Made by a program: the position numbers and the translations under genes | Assembly: GCA_918026815.1 (NCBI GenBank) | Contig: CAKJVC010000055.1 | Location: 362,360 to 426,359, forward strand | Direction: 5' to 3' | From: Chalara sp. BL73 | Lineage: Eukaryota; Ascomycota; Leotiomycetes; Helotiales | Length of the DNA: 64,000 bases | The notes under the pieces: generated by a model | Seen by the model: only the letters and a program-made list of their open reading frames with translations | Database searches by the model: none | What the model was told of the DNA's origin: nothing | Shown: piece after piece, positions 1-11,414 of the stretch | How the letters are laid out: every line of letters begins with the position of its first letter | Position numbering within the stretch: the stretch's first letter is position 1

Positions 1-787
1 AATCTTAGTTTGAAGGGGTATTCAAGAGATCAGCGTCCTCCTAAGACCGTTTTATGATGCCATCAATTGAGGCTGTAGACTACGGGTCAGAGGATGCTGT
101 AATCAATGAAATTGCAGCATCAGTCCGCAGGCGCTCATCGTGATTCTGTGGAGACGTAGATAATTTTCTGCTAAGCAGCAAATCCGCAAGCAAGGGAGCA
201 CCATGGCCGTGTTGTATATCAGATGGCAGAGAATTGTAATGAGCAAAACGGCGGTTCTGCATTGACGCTAAAGGATAATGGCATCGCGTGCTCCAGGATC
301 CGTCGAGAGTTGATAGCAGTCACGTGTTGCATCATGCCGCCTTTCCACTTTTGTGTTAGAAGGATATGGGTGATTATTTTTATCTTTTTTTATCTCAAAG
401 GCCGTTGTGTTCGGCTGAAGATGATGACTAAGGATAATTCATGCAGGTATGACACGTGGATCGGCCATCGTTGGTTCCTTGCAGACCCCACCCTGCGCTT
501 ACCAGTGCTTCACTATAGTTCCTTTTACCTGGTCTAGTCCAACATTGTACTACTTCTACAATATACAGTCCGCAGCACCGCCGCACTGGAAACGTCAGCC
601 TCCGGGCAAGCCGGCTTGTTGGTATCTTAGTCAGCGACTTGCTTTAAGGGGATCCCCATCCAAGTGCGATTCCAAGTAAGGGGCAGTAACAGAAACTGTG
701 AAAGCAGGCAAAGCCAGTAATTCACTACCACCCAACTCCTCAGCTCAACTGTCTCCTCTGGCATCGACGCGACCCACAATCCCACTT
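1..787. other. 5' flank without a supportable gene
   Basis: No convincing gene is seen. Open frames are short and lack family motifs. A T-rich stretch near 373-390 and pyrimidine-rich sequence upstream of 788 are compatible with a promoter and 5' UTR for the 788-1978 gene. Confidence 0.4.
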
Positions 788-1978
788 ATGGGTGCGTGCC
801 TGTCCTGCGCCGTGGGCGACGCCCCTCATAAACCTGGGTATGGCTATGGCGGAGATGTCGTAAAGCAGTACAATGTCGATCAGAGCACGAAACTCAATGA
901 TCTCGATAACCTGAATAACGTCGGAACTACGGAGCAAGGCGCTGGGGCTGCTGGTGCATCGACCGCTGCGGAAGGGACACCAAACGCAGCTGGCGGAAAT
1001 GTGCCAACGCAAACGAATGTTGCTGCAAACTCACCCCCTTCAGGGTCCGCGATCACGAGTAGCCCTCCAAGAGGACAGCAGTTTCAAAACTCTCCTCCAG
1101 CCCCTCCTAATCTCCAGCAACCTCCGCAGGTATATGCCCCTCAGGCACAGCGAGTTCCTCAAGTTGCAACTTTCGAACAGACTCCCGCTCCATTTGATCC
1201 ATACAACCAGCCGTCGGTAGAGCCACCTCGCGGTGGATTTCTAGATTCGAATCGTGCCAGCGCTGCCTTGTCGATTATAAGTACGTACGATGACAGCCCT
1301 GAGCCTGTTGGAGGAGAAATGGGAGGACGGGGTGGGAATTATAGAGGCAGGGGAGGACTAGGCCCCGGGCCTGGCGGGCGAGGAAATGGAGGTTATCAGC
1401 CGGAACAAGGAGTGGTCCCGCCCAGAAGCCAGGGGAGAGGCGGTTCGGCACAACGGCCTGGAAATAGTGGTCCTCAGTTTGCTGGCGGCCAGCGACCAGG
1501 TCCTCAAGGCGGAAGAGGATTTGCTCCTCCTTATGCCGCAAACGAGAGGCCGAACTCACGACAAGGCAGAGGAGGGTATGGGCCACCACCATTTGCTGGG
1601 GAACCTCGCCCCAATTCACGACAGGGTAGAGGAGGCTACGGTCCTCCCCCATTCGCTTCAGAACAACGACCAAATTCCCGGCAGGGTGGAAGAGGAGGAT
1701 ATGGCCCTCCGCCTTTTGCTGGAGAGGAAAGACCGAGCTCGCGACAAGGTAGAGGTCCTCCGCCATTTGCAACTGAGCAACGGCCAAACTCTCGTCAAGG
1801 TGGAAGAGGTTCACCCTCCAACCGTGGCGCTCCATTCAACGGCCCAGCTGGCTACGGTCCTCAACAACAGCTGCCATATCCTCCACAACAAAGAGGTATT
1901 CCGCCACAGCAGCAGGCGCCATACCCAGGCCAGCAACGCAGTCCTCCACCGCAATCAGCAGGCTGGAGACCGCAATGA
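788..1978 (+). CDS. Gly/Pro/Arg-rich repeat protein with predicted N-terminal acylation
   Basis: Single-exon reading frame of 396 residues from the first ATG; the frame is open further upstream only through a GTG. The product starts MGACLSC, a Gly2 myristoylation-like context with Cys4 and Cys7 as palmitoylation candidates, so membrane tethering is likely. Residues about 90-170 are Pro/Gln-rich. From about residue 175 the protein is an RGG-like domain, and between 1545 and 1815 it holds about five imperfect copies of a unit reading RPNSRQGRGGYGPPPFAGE. The tail is Q/P-rich with YPPQQ and YPGQQ. I do not recognise a family. Composition resembles low-complexity RNA-binding or condensate-forming proteins, but that is inference. 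No transmembrane segment or signal peptide is visible. The dual-acylation start is the strongest clue to location. Confidence 0.7.
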   Translation: MGACLSCAVGDAPHKPGYGYGGDVVKQYNVDQSTKLNDLDNLNNVGTTEQGAGAAGASTAAEGTPNAAGGNVPTQTNVAANSPPSGSAITSSPPRGQQFQNSPPAPPNLQQPPQVYAPQAQRVPQVATFEQTPAPFDPYNQPSVEPPRGGFLDSNRASAALSIISTYDDSPEPVGGEMGGRGGNYRGRGGLGPGPGGRGNGGYQPEQGVVPPRSQGRGGSAQRPGNSGPQFAGGQRPGPQGGRGFAPPYAANERPNSRQGRGGYGPPPFAGEPRPNSRQGRGGYGPPPFASEQRPNSRQGGRGGYGPPPFAGEERPSSRQGRGPPPFATEQRPNSRQGGRGSPSNRGAPFNGPAGYGPQQQLPYPPQQRGIPPQQQAPYPGQQRSPPPQSAGWRPQ

Positions 1979-4399
1979 GGTATTTACTCCACGACTTGAA
2001 ATTTCAACGAGACAAATAATATTACCGTCGACACATGTGTCGCAATGAAGTGTACAAATGCATCAGACGAGTATATCCCTGTAAAGGTGACTACTGGACG
2101 TTTGAAGAGAAGAATAAGCATGCTTGGTCGGCGATACATGCGTACCAAGGGCATGTCAGGAAGGGCCGATACCGGTACATCTGCGCAGCGATACTTTGCA
2201 ATAAAGGAGCATCGAGGAGAAGGATATCATGGCTAGCTACATGAATTTAATCATTAGGCAATGGGGCTAGACACAAAACCAATGCTTGTCACCATGGCCT
2301 GACTCCGGGATTGGTGAATCTATCTTGGAACCAAACATGTGCATTCGACTAATTTCGTATTCTTGTTCAACATGTGTTGCGTCTATTCACCGTAATATCC
2401 CGCATCCTTATCCACCTGTGTTACCAAGCAACTAGATATCTAAGTGAAATTACCAGTTGTAAACACTTGATACGGGTCATTATCCATGCCAGACCTCCTA
2501 CATGAGCGATTACCTAGCCTGGCCTACTCATTAAGAAGTAATGTTCGGATGTGCGGGGAAAATATATTACTAGAACGTGAGTCGAGTTCCACTTCAGATC
2601 CTCACATCAACTTAGAGATCTCAACCGTTCGTGGGGGTTTTACATCAAAATATAATGGCCCCAAATATGAGTTTTATTGATACGTGGTCAATTAGCATTA
2701 AGGAGGTAACTTCTGGCACCATCTTAGAAACTTGGGCCCTCTACCAGCAACTTAATCGTGATCCGGAGATGAGTATGTCGTGACAAGCGAGCCACAAACT
2801 AAGTTAAATCTTTGCTGGAATCGGACAACGATGCAGCATATAGAGAAGCATCAACGGCACAACGAAATTTGCAGTCGAGTTTGTGGCTTCTTTCAATTAC
2901 CATAGCACGTGAAGCAGTTGGATCTCCACAAGTGGAACATGGACCATCTACTATGTGTTTACCAGGCTACTTCTTGACTCCCTGGCCTCACATATCATAC
3001 AGCCGTCCTTAAACCGCCTTCAACTAGCTTCATAATGCTCTAGAGTCTTGCCGAGGCGAACTTGAAACGATCAGTTTATCTTATACGAAAGGAATCACGG
3101 CATGTTAATGGAAATTTTACGTATCAACACCAGAGCATAATTGGCTGTGCGGGCTATACTATCGACTAAGCTGGACCTAATATTATGAGATGGAAAGAAA
3201 CAGAAACCGGCAATGTCTGACTACGAGCACTTCTAGTCTATACTCTCCTGTGTGAAAGCGTTACCGGTGAAATATGCACTACTTGGTACTCTTCAGCTGT
3301 TATGGTAGGCAATTCTCCAGCTCGCCGAGTTGTGCATGTATGCCCGAGATGCTAGAGGGCCTGGGACGAGGGAACCGAGGACGAATACGCAAGACTTAGG
3401 TAATATTTGTCTATCTGCGAGGCAGAGGAAGCCGGCGACATAATTATATGGTTGAAGAAGAACATGCGATATAGAGTTGCAAGAAGCTTTCGATGAGGTG
3501 TTCAATATCAGCGGTCTTTGAAATTTTTAGAGCTTCGCAATCGAGCGTTATACTATGCGATTATTTGCCATTCATACAGCACAGTTAAGTGCCTGGATCG
3601 ACGCGCATGAGCTCAGATCCAGCCCAAATACCCCAATGGTGGCTTCGGGGTGCCGCTAGCGGAGTTTGAACGCCGGCTTCGCACCTAAAACCTGTAATTC
3701 CATTGTGACGATTGCATTCTGGCATACAAGGCTGGCACTTGGACTTAGTCATTGAGGTTTGGAGCGAAATTGGGTGTTGTGGGAGCCCTGGGAGAATGGA
3801 ACAGTTGCACCCCGAATATCTTCCGAGCCAACCTTGAAAGATGAATGCGGCGCTTTCTAAATTTTGAACTCGGCATTGAATATTGGAAGATAGATTCTGG
3901 TAAGATCTGGTAAGATCTGCAACCGGTGATTTACACGAGGAATCGGAATCAGACGGCGAATTCTCGAGATGTGGTCAAGAGGAAGTCGGACGCATGGATC
4001 TAAGCAAATACTTTTGAGGCACAACTTGATTTTATATTTTAGCAGAACGCAGTCAGAAATGGTGCATAGAATGGATATTGATTAGATTTATTATCCTTGA
4101 GGTGGCAATTATATATCAAGCTGACTCTTTACGGGCGATGTGTGATGCCTTGATAGGAATGCCAATTGTGACAAGGCCTCATCATGACATTTTCTCAATC
4201 ATGTTGACTATGGCGCCCATTTAGCCTGAGCTCTTTACAACAATCTCGATGGGATATTATCCGAATGCATTTATAAATTCCGCCACATCAAAGCATTAGT
4301 AGATGACTGATAAGCTACGCTAGGTACACATCATGACGCCATCTAGGCGCCATGTGGCAAATCTATTGATCCTTCTACTTAACAATTGCATTGGCCCTT
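1979..4399. other. gene-poor intergenic region
   Basis: About 2.4 kb with only short, motif-free open frames on either strand. A small direct repeat, (C/G)GTAAGATCT twice, lies near 3898-3920. No RNA gene, transposon end or protein relic was recognised. Confidence 0.4.
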
Positions 4400-6321
4400 C
4401 TACACGACAAATCTTTTCGCTCTATACTCTCGCCCATTTGACCTCCTCAGCTTCTGGGCGGCAGGCACAGCTTGACCCTGTTGGCCCCAGTACTCAGTTA
4501 TCATTTCCGACGCAGGCAAGATACCCCAATTCTTTTGTCGTTCTACCATGACTGCCAAGTCGGACATACTCATGGTGACGCCGTATTGCGTTGGTGCTGT
4601 TTGTCTTCTTGCTGGCTGTGGAATTGCTGATGGGGATGCAGCTTGCGGCTCAGGAGCAGGAACATTCGCTCCGGTTGGCTGCTGGGGAGTTCCTAATGGA
4701 TTTGCTGGTTGTGTGCCTTGTGCGGCTGGTTGCTGGGAGCTGCCTTGTGGAGCTGGTTGTGCAGCTTGTGGAACTGGTTGTGCGCCTTGTGGAGCTGGTT
4801 GCTGAACTCCACCCTGCGGAGCTTGTCCTTGGGCCCCAATTGACATGGTGACTATATACTCCCCATCAAGCTGAGCAACTGTTGCTGCGATGCGGCCAGC
4901 TTGCTGGTCCAACACAGTTCGTGAAGTAATGGGAGTGAAAGTTGGTGCCAGAAGCAGTTTTGTGGCAGCCGCATTCCCAGAATTTGATGACCCCTGGTTT
5001 GGATCTTGGATGGTCGTTGTATCGGTGGCTGTCGCATCAGTGGCTGTCGCATCGGTAGGTGTTGCATCAGTAGGTGTTGCGTCGGTAGGTGTAGCATCAG
5101 TAGGTGTCGCGGGGTCAGTCGTGTTATCTTGTCGCTTATGACGAGCTGGTGAAAGGTTACCAGTAGCTCCGCCGGGGTTTTGAAGAACTCCTCGCTGTTC
5201 AATTCCCAGCTGTATCATGTCATTTGGTCCAGCACCCATTCGCTGAGCAGTTTGCATCACCCGGTTGGCGTTTACTACTAGTGATTAGTGGCAAATCAGC
5301 AAAGCTTCGCCTTGAAGAACTTACTGGGAAGTTGCATAACTGCAGCCATCTGGTTGAGGCTTGGCTGGACAGCAGCTAGGTTGGTCCTGACAAGATACCG
5401 AAAGTTATCTATATACACAATTAATATATGAAATTAGTGGTCTGAGAAATTAAGTAAGTACATACTAACTGACATGCCACCATCTACAAGCATGGAAGAA
5501 CTGATTCCATTCACGACGTCGGTGTTGACCGTCATCGGTTGGCTCGCCCTTATGGTCATACGGAAGCCATCTTGGAACTCAACCTCTTGGACCCCAGACC
5601 CATTGACCTGGATTGATTGTTGTGGGTCCTGACCAAATGGACTCAAGACGTTGCTCGTCTCGACCGTCTGTCTGCCAATGGCCATGTATTCGCCATCCAG
5701 CGCATTCAGCTTAATCATACGCACAGTGGAGTCAGTACTGTTGTTTATGTCAGCATATTATACATAATATTAGAGGATTAATCCATTTGCGAAAAGAATC
5801 TTACGTGTTGACACTCTTGATTCCCTCCATGACCATCCACGTCTGTCGATCTGGGGAGAGCATTGCAACAAAGGTATTATCTGCGGTGATGCCATTTTGG
5901 TCAAGTGTCGCTTGCTGAATAGGCATCTCGATCTGTGCTCCTACGAGATCTGTTGCACCATTCGTAGCAATGGTCATGGAATTTTGTGACAGTTGGATGA
6001 AAGGTTGGCCAGTAGAGCCCACGACATGGTTGGCAGTAAGAGGTGCTGTGTTTTGATTGACTAGGATTTGACGCTGGGTTTGGGAGAAGGCCTCGATTTT
6101 GGTACCATCAGGGAAGATGAGCCTATTTAGTTGCATCTGTTGTTGATATCGTCAGCATTGGAACTGGATGCGGCCAGATCGGCTACCTCACTTGGAGAGT
6201 GTCTTACATCACCATTCAAATTGGCTACCTGATTGAACTGCACATTTTGCTCCTGAGCTAGAGTTGGATAGATGAATGTCAAACCAAGAGCGAAAAGAGA
6301 GAACGTTGTTGTTAGCGGCAT
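4400..6321 (-). CDS. secreted protein with 5-residue TPTDA tandem repeats (unknown family)
   Basis: Five exons on the minus strand: 6321-6208, 6136-5805, 5737-5466, 5408-5325 and 5277-4400 (the last acceptor could be 3 nt later). Phases agree throughout and give about 559 residues. The start MPLTTTFSLFALGLTF is a signal peptide ending near TLA-QEQ. The first half is a non-repetitive globular-looking region (FPDGTKIEAF, QTWMVMEGIK). The second half is low-complexity: a (TPTDA)n block, an APQG/AQP block, and a Pro/Ala/Gln linker. The C-terminal 65 residues look folded again (MSMSDLAVMVERQKNWG) and end with several basic pairs. RHKRQ just before the repeat is a Kex2-like site. No known domain is recognised; a cell-wall or matrix role is inference. 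The gene is divergent from the secreted protein at 7441. Confidence 0.75.
5019..5116 (-). repeat. 15-bp tandem repeat encoding TPTDA/TATDA
   Basis: On the minus strand a 15-nt unit (consensus sense ACACCTACTGATGCG) is repeated about six to seven times inside the last exon of the 4400-6321 gene, giving TPTDA then TATDA units. Third positions vary between copies, so the protein repeat is more conserved than the DNA. Copy number is likely polymorphic. Confidence 0.8.
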
Positions 6322-7440
6322 TATGATTAGCAGCAAAGGATAGCCACCGGGGCGTACTTTTCAAAGTGGAAGAGAAGGAAAAAGAAAGAAAGACCCTTTC
6401 TAAGAGCCGCAAGTACAGAAAGAAAGAAAGGTAGAAATTAGAGATGACTGTTGCCAACCATTTGCGGCGCCTGGTATAGATGATATAAGGTCAGGAGGAA
6501 ATAGGATCAAGAAATATCCGATGAGTAAGAATAGGTACGGAAGATTCCATGCCGTAGATCAGTCGTAAAGAAACCAAGCATTTCCAAATTGCGGATGTAA
6601 ATGAACGGAGACAGTATGATCCGCCGGCTCGCATAAAAATGCGGTGTCCAAAGCAAGGGTATCAAGGGGCATGTGCGGAGTCTGGATGGCTCGGAGATAG
6701 TGTTCTGGTTCTCACAACTGAGCTTGGACCAGAAACTGGCCCATGCATGTGTCGATTGATTCTCGCCATGGGGACTCCACTTGGAAACCCCATGTTTTAA
6801 GATCTGCAGCTGCCAAGTGTTATAGAAGAGTTTTGTTTCAATTAGGCTTGTTGCAGACAACATTTGTTTGTTCTTACCTGCAGCCCAGAAACAAAAAAGG
6901 AAGCACATAGATTTTCTAGGTAATGTTTACACAACGATCTGCACCGCATATAATGAATCGAGCTGACCGAGATAAGGGTTAGCTTCGATCATATCTCGCA
7001 AAAAAAAATGCAATTATATTCCAAACCATGTCTGAATGCTTAATTATCGCACTGGTGCACGATATCGTATTTTTTGTTCGAGCAAGACTTGTTCATTGAA
7101 TCTCTAACGGTGCCAAGCGATACTAGAAGTTGTGTTTTATCAATGTTTTGAACCAGAGTCGTCCTGAATACCTAACCAAGAGAAAGATCAAATGAGTTGA
7201 CGAAACCAATTGTAGGCAAATTGTCACAACATAGCCCTCTCCGAAGACCTTGGCAGTCACATAAGCTCTTGCCGATGTTTGGCTCGCCTTGATATAAGGA
7301 ATGTATCTTCTCAGTACTTTTACTCGATCAAGCAGGCACTTCATCACCATACTTTTCCTTTGCGCACTGTTATAAGATAATACTCTACTCAATTCATTTA
7401 ATTAACCTTTTATTATATTTATTCTGTACAATTAGACAAG
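6322..7440. other. divergent promoter region with GA-rich tract
   Basis: This 1.1 kb separates two divergent secreted-protein genes. A purine-rich GAAA repeat tract lies about 6362-6430, just upstream of the minus-strand gene. An AT-rich stretch near 7400-7430 precedes the plus-strand ATG. Open frames here are short and have no recognised motif. Confidence 0.4.
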
Positions 7441-8268
7441 ATGCATCTTTCAACCTCCGTCTTTGTTCTTTGCAGCCTATTGCCAGCATTTAGCATGGCT
7501 GCACCAGCTGCCGGCAGCAGTGCTGCCAAAAAACCAGCTTCTGCAAGCAAATCTGTTGATGCTGCAGCCGCTTCTCCTACAGGAGCTACCAGCAACGGAA
7601 CAGCCAACCAGGCGGCTGATGTCAGTGATACACAAGTTGGCAATGCTGTCCTTGGCTGGATGAACGACACCGGCAAGGTCACCAAGTTTCTCAATTCAGC
7701 AACATCTTTCACCGGGGATGAATACACCAAGCAAGCTACAATTGCGTTCAACGCCGAGGTGGATGAGCTCAACCACAAGGCAATTCTTGATGCCGCTCTT
7801 GGAGATCAACCTGACGTCCAGGCGGCCAATGACACACTCGCCACTAAGGGAACATTCCAGGCTGTCGTCGATGCTCTTCAAGCAATGGTCAATGAGGGCC
7901 CAGACACCGCCCAACAAAGAGTCACCGAGATCAACAACAATCGATGTGTCAACGTCCTGCCTAACATCAACAAATATTTCGCAGCCGCTGGATCGGGAAC
8001 CGTATCCGCTGTTGTTCCTACTGGATGCTTGGAGGTTGATCCTACCAACGCGAGCGCCGTCGGTCCTGCCGCGGCTCAGGCAACACCTGCGGATGCCCCA
8101 GCGGGCGATGCTACTGGAGCGAGCGCCTCAGATTCTTCAAGCTCTAGCGCCTCGGCTACAACAACAGCTCGGGCACAAGCCGCGAAAGCGACAGGGAATA
8201 GTGCATCCAAGGCTACATCGGGAGTCAAAGCGCAAGCCGCGAAGGCGACCTCATCACCAAAAGCATGA
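7441..8268 (+). CDS. small secreted protein, unknown family
   Basis: Intronless frame of 275 residues. It begins with a clear signal peptide (MHLSTSVFVLCSLLPAFSMA, cleavage near A-APAAG). A low-complexity Ala/Ser segment follows, then a folded-looking central region from about residue 60 to 190 with WMNDTGKVTKFL and EVDELNHKAILDAALG, predicted helical. Two cysteines (NNRCVN and PTGCLE) could form a disulfide. The last 80 residues are Ala/Ser/Thr-rich and include an AQAAKAT motif twice. There is no obvious GPI tail. It looks like the fungal small secreted proteins of unknown function; I cannot name a domain. It is divergent from the secreted repeat protein upstream. Confidence 0.75.
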   Translation: MHLSTSVFVLCSLLPAFSMAAPAAGSSAAKKPASASKSVDAAAASPTGATSNGTANQAADVSDTQVGNAVLGWMNDTGKVTKFLNSATSFTGDEYTKQATIAFNAEVDELNHKAILDAALGDQPDVQAANDTLATKGTFQAVVDALQAMVNEGPDTAQQRVTEINNNRCVNVLPNINKYFAAAGSGTVSAVVPTGCLEVDPTNASAVGPAAAQATPADAPAGDATGASASDSSSSSASATTTARAQAAKATGNSASKATSGVKAQAAKATSSPKA

Positions 8269-9157
8269 TTTGAGAGCACATGGGCCATTTGGCAGGGTGT
8301 TGGGTTTGGGAAGGGGATTGTCAGCTGTCACGTATTCTATCACTAGTTGATTGATTCAAAATTCAAAATGATTCTTCCCGTTCTATGTCATATTTTAAGA
8401 AGTAATGAGCCAGTTTCTTTGCACCTGAACCAGTCACTCAAATTTCCAAGACATGGCTGATTTAAGCTTAAGATGAGCCCCATATAATAAGCTTAAACGT
8501 GCGCGGGAAAGCGGTGGCGCGATGTGTTTCGCCTTGGGATCTGCAGAATAACTTGGCGATCCGGTGAAACCCCAAACACACGGACCTGTTTTAATTCATG
8601 CTTTCATGTAGCATTTCAAGTTTCGTGATAGAGGCTCTTGACAGGTCAATGCTTAAGTGGGATTTTGATGGAAATGTTCGCAAACTGGTCCCAAAGCGGC
8701 AAGTGACGCATCAGTAACTAGATGATCCAGCCCCTCAAGTTTGGTGTATGACCTGACGTCTGTCGAGTTTCAAGCACTGACACATTTCGCCATCCAGGGG
8801 CCGATGCTCAGAAGTGGAATTTTTTTAGGAGGGGTGAAGTATTCAATAGAATAGAATGTAGTCATCAAGAATATCGGGGATATCCCTAAAGAGGGATTAG
8901 CACTCAGTATGAGTGCATGTATGACTCATGACCGCATTCCCAAAATTGAATAGAAACTATCGGAAGACGAGAGTAGAAGAGGAGAAATCATTAGCTTAAG
9001 TTCGTGAATTTGTGTCTATATTATGTAAGGCAAGTAATCTATGAAATCCAGGCTTCAAAATAGACACTTAGGAAGACGAGCTATGGAGGACGCCGTTGAG
9101 CAACGGGGACTCTTTGTACGACCGCTAAAAATATCAATTGGCTCTCTGGCAATTTGT
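8269..9157. other. convergent intergenic spacer
   Basis: About 890 bp between convergent genes. A near-copy of the bZIP palindrome, TATGACTCATG, lies at 8920-8930. Here it is downstream of both genes, so it is probably not functional. Nothing else is recognised. Confidence 0.35.
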
Positions 9158-10238
9158 CTATGAGACCTGAATAACCTGAACCCCAGCAACTACGACATTG
9201 TCCGTCAAGATATTCCCTGCCGGCACGGAAGAAGTCAAATGAACATAGGCAACACCGGCCAAGCCTTGAGGAACTGTGCACTGGCTATTCGTGTACGGCA
9301 CAAAAACTGTTCCGCCAGGAGCTCCTCCATTCGAGAACGCACACATTGTAGCGCCTGTGGCAGTCGTTGTCAGGGTCAAAGGCGTTCCGGCGGCCATGTT
9401 GGCAGTACCGTTCCCGGCGGCACCGGGGGTCGGCGTCATTGTTACTGGCGGAAACGCGGTGATTTGGAGGTTTGAATTCATTGGACAGGAGCTGATAAAA
9501 GGAGCGGCAAGAGAAAAGACAGAGCGAACGCCAAGAGGTGTATCGAACGCGGAAGGGATATCAGCTACTTTAGAGGCGGCTCGGATAAAAGTCTGATGAC
9601 GGGCTTCTACAGTCACGATCTCTCCTGCTACTGTGAGAATTGCAGGATCAGTAACCAGAGGAGCGGCTCCTAGATATCTAAATGGATGTCAGCTCTGACA
9701 CGTGTAAGAAAGCGTGCGCTGGAATGGAAACGTACGCAGAAACGCCGACATTCTCCAAAACACCAGCCGTTGCAAGCATAGCAGCTGGGGTTGTGAATCC
9801 AAAATTGTATGTACATGGCTGGACTGGCAGAAACCCAGCTGCTGCGATGGCGCCGGTCAAGGTCGTAACATGTGTTTGCTCAGTCGAGCCCACAGACTTG
9901 AGGTTTGCAATATCTGCTTGCGATAAACCTGCGTCTGCGAAAGCTTGGTCTGGGAACATGGCGAAACCTTGCGAGTAGAATGCTCCCTCTAGATTTTCAA
10001 GCGTCAGAGCACTATTTGTATGTTAACTTTACATTCAGGCAAAAGGGATTCGGTTCACAATGGCCACTTACAATTGCAGAATGTCGACGTCTGTTAAGCC
10101 TGCTGCTGCTGCAGCTGCATTTTGTCTCTTGGCGAGTTGAACATTCTTCATTGTCGTGCCACTGAGGGCTGGGAGGCCATGTGTGAGAGTGCTCAGGCTT
10201 AGCGCAGCTAGGAGAAGTGTGTTCATTATGGGAATCAT
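9158..10238 (-). CDS. secreted ferritin-like domain protein (Rds1-like)
   Basis: Three exons: 10238-10072, 10011-9736 and 9677-9158. They splice in frame to 320 residues; a second ATG at 10226 would give 316. A signal peptide (LLLAALSLSTLTHG) is followed by a propeptide ending in LAKRQ, a Kex2 site. The core ALTLENLEGAFYSQG, ADIANLKSV, EQTHVTTLTGAI, NVGVSA and VEARHQTFIR carries the spaced Glu/His pattern of the ferritin-like family PF13668, found in fungal stress-response Rds1 proteins. A C-terminal beta-rich extension of about 120 residues follows. Whether metal is bound is unknown; the Glu and His residues typical of the four-helix bundle are present. Likely extracellular or wall-associated. 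Confidence 0.85.
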
Positions 10239-11414
10239 AACGAGAAAAGACAATGTACTCTGAGGGGTATCGAAAAAACGTCAGCTCAAGAAGAATCTTC
10301 AAGACCAGCTTGTGCTCTAATCGTAGAACCTAAATAGGTTCTGGACCGACAATGAAAATCTCGAAGGCGGCTATCTCTTGATGAAAGCAGACCAGTGCTT
10401 AGAAATATTAATGATGCTGCTCAAAAAAAAAAGAAGAAAGAACAAGAAGCCGTGAAATTAATTAAGCTTATTAGATAGAGAAAGATAGGTACGACTAAAG
10501 TCAAAAGGAGGGATAAGGTGTTAAGTAATTAGTTGCACTCTGCCATTAAAGTGGGGTTCGGAAGAGCCTCGACCCGTTCGTCGTAGCCACCGTTGATGAG
10601 AAACCGACAGCTGAGGCGGTTTATGGATTCATAGTTGCTCAGTGGCGCCGAAATCCACCACGTTTCATGTGCTCGGGAATAAACGAGGGCGGATCCGGCT
10701 AAGTGTGTATGCCATTTCTGACGTCTTGCAGCACCAAGCTTTTTTGAAACATCTAGAAAGGGATTGGTAACAAATGTTAAGCTTTGTCGATTTGCAGATG
10801 TGAGCCCAGGGTGCGTGCTCCAGTCTGCCGCCTCTACTACTTGAATGGAGTTGTTATATATACCCTACTATTTTAATCATTTGCAAATAACTTTCCAATA
10901 ACGAATTACAGAATTGATTTCCAGGTCATGATCTGGAACAGAGCTACAAATTACACTCGGAAGGGAATGGAAATGGTGATGAAACAGCAATACTTCGGAC
11001 GATGTATGATACAGCACACCATTCGAGGGCCAAAGACCGCAAAGTGTTTCTGATACCTTTGTCACACAGCTCCGAGAACCCGAGGCATGATATGCATTAG
11101 GTGGCACCTGCCCACTCAAGGTCACCCTACCTCCTCGAAGAACAACTTGATAGGATTTCTTCTGGGACTATCATGAGTCTCTCTTATGCTACTTCTGTAT
11201 GCTGGTCATATTTTCTTTCGAAGCTTTTTAATTAATAATTTTTTCTATTTTCACAGCGGGATCTTGATCGGAGTTGTACTCGGAAAGCTATTCGGAAAGC
11301 CAGTGTTCATAAAGGATGAAGAGCTGTACAACATTGCTGCTGCTGTGCGGGGCTTTTCAGTATATTTTTGTAAGATAATGACCATGGTGTATAAGAAAAC
11401 TCTACTGACCTCAG
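10239..11414. other. intergenic region and unresolved 5' end of the next gene
   Basis: A TATA-like TATATATACC lies near 10855. Between 11172 and 11414 are plausible splice signals (GTATGC near 11196, TTTTCACAG near 11257, GTAAGA at 11370, CTCAG at 11414). I could not assemble a phase-consistent signal-peptide exon for the downstream GPI-type gene. Confidence 0.3.

Noticed and set aside
80..262. 60-codon minus-strand frame at the left edge
   Set aside because: No domain, no clear splice partner inside the window; could be an exon of a gene running off the edge but cannot be supported.
1275..1835. 186-residue minus-strand frame opposite the RGG-like gene
   Set aside because: Antisense shadow of the GC-biased repeat; the plus strand frame has the repeats and the acylation start.
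8920..8930. TATGACTCATG as a fourth bZIP operator
   Set aside because: It lies downstream of two convergent genes rather than in a promoter, and the outer base differs.
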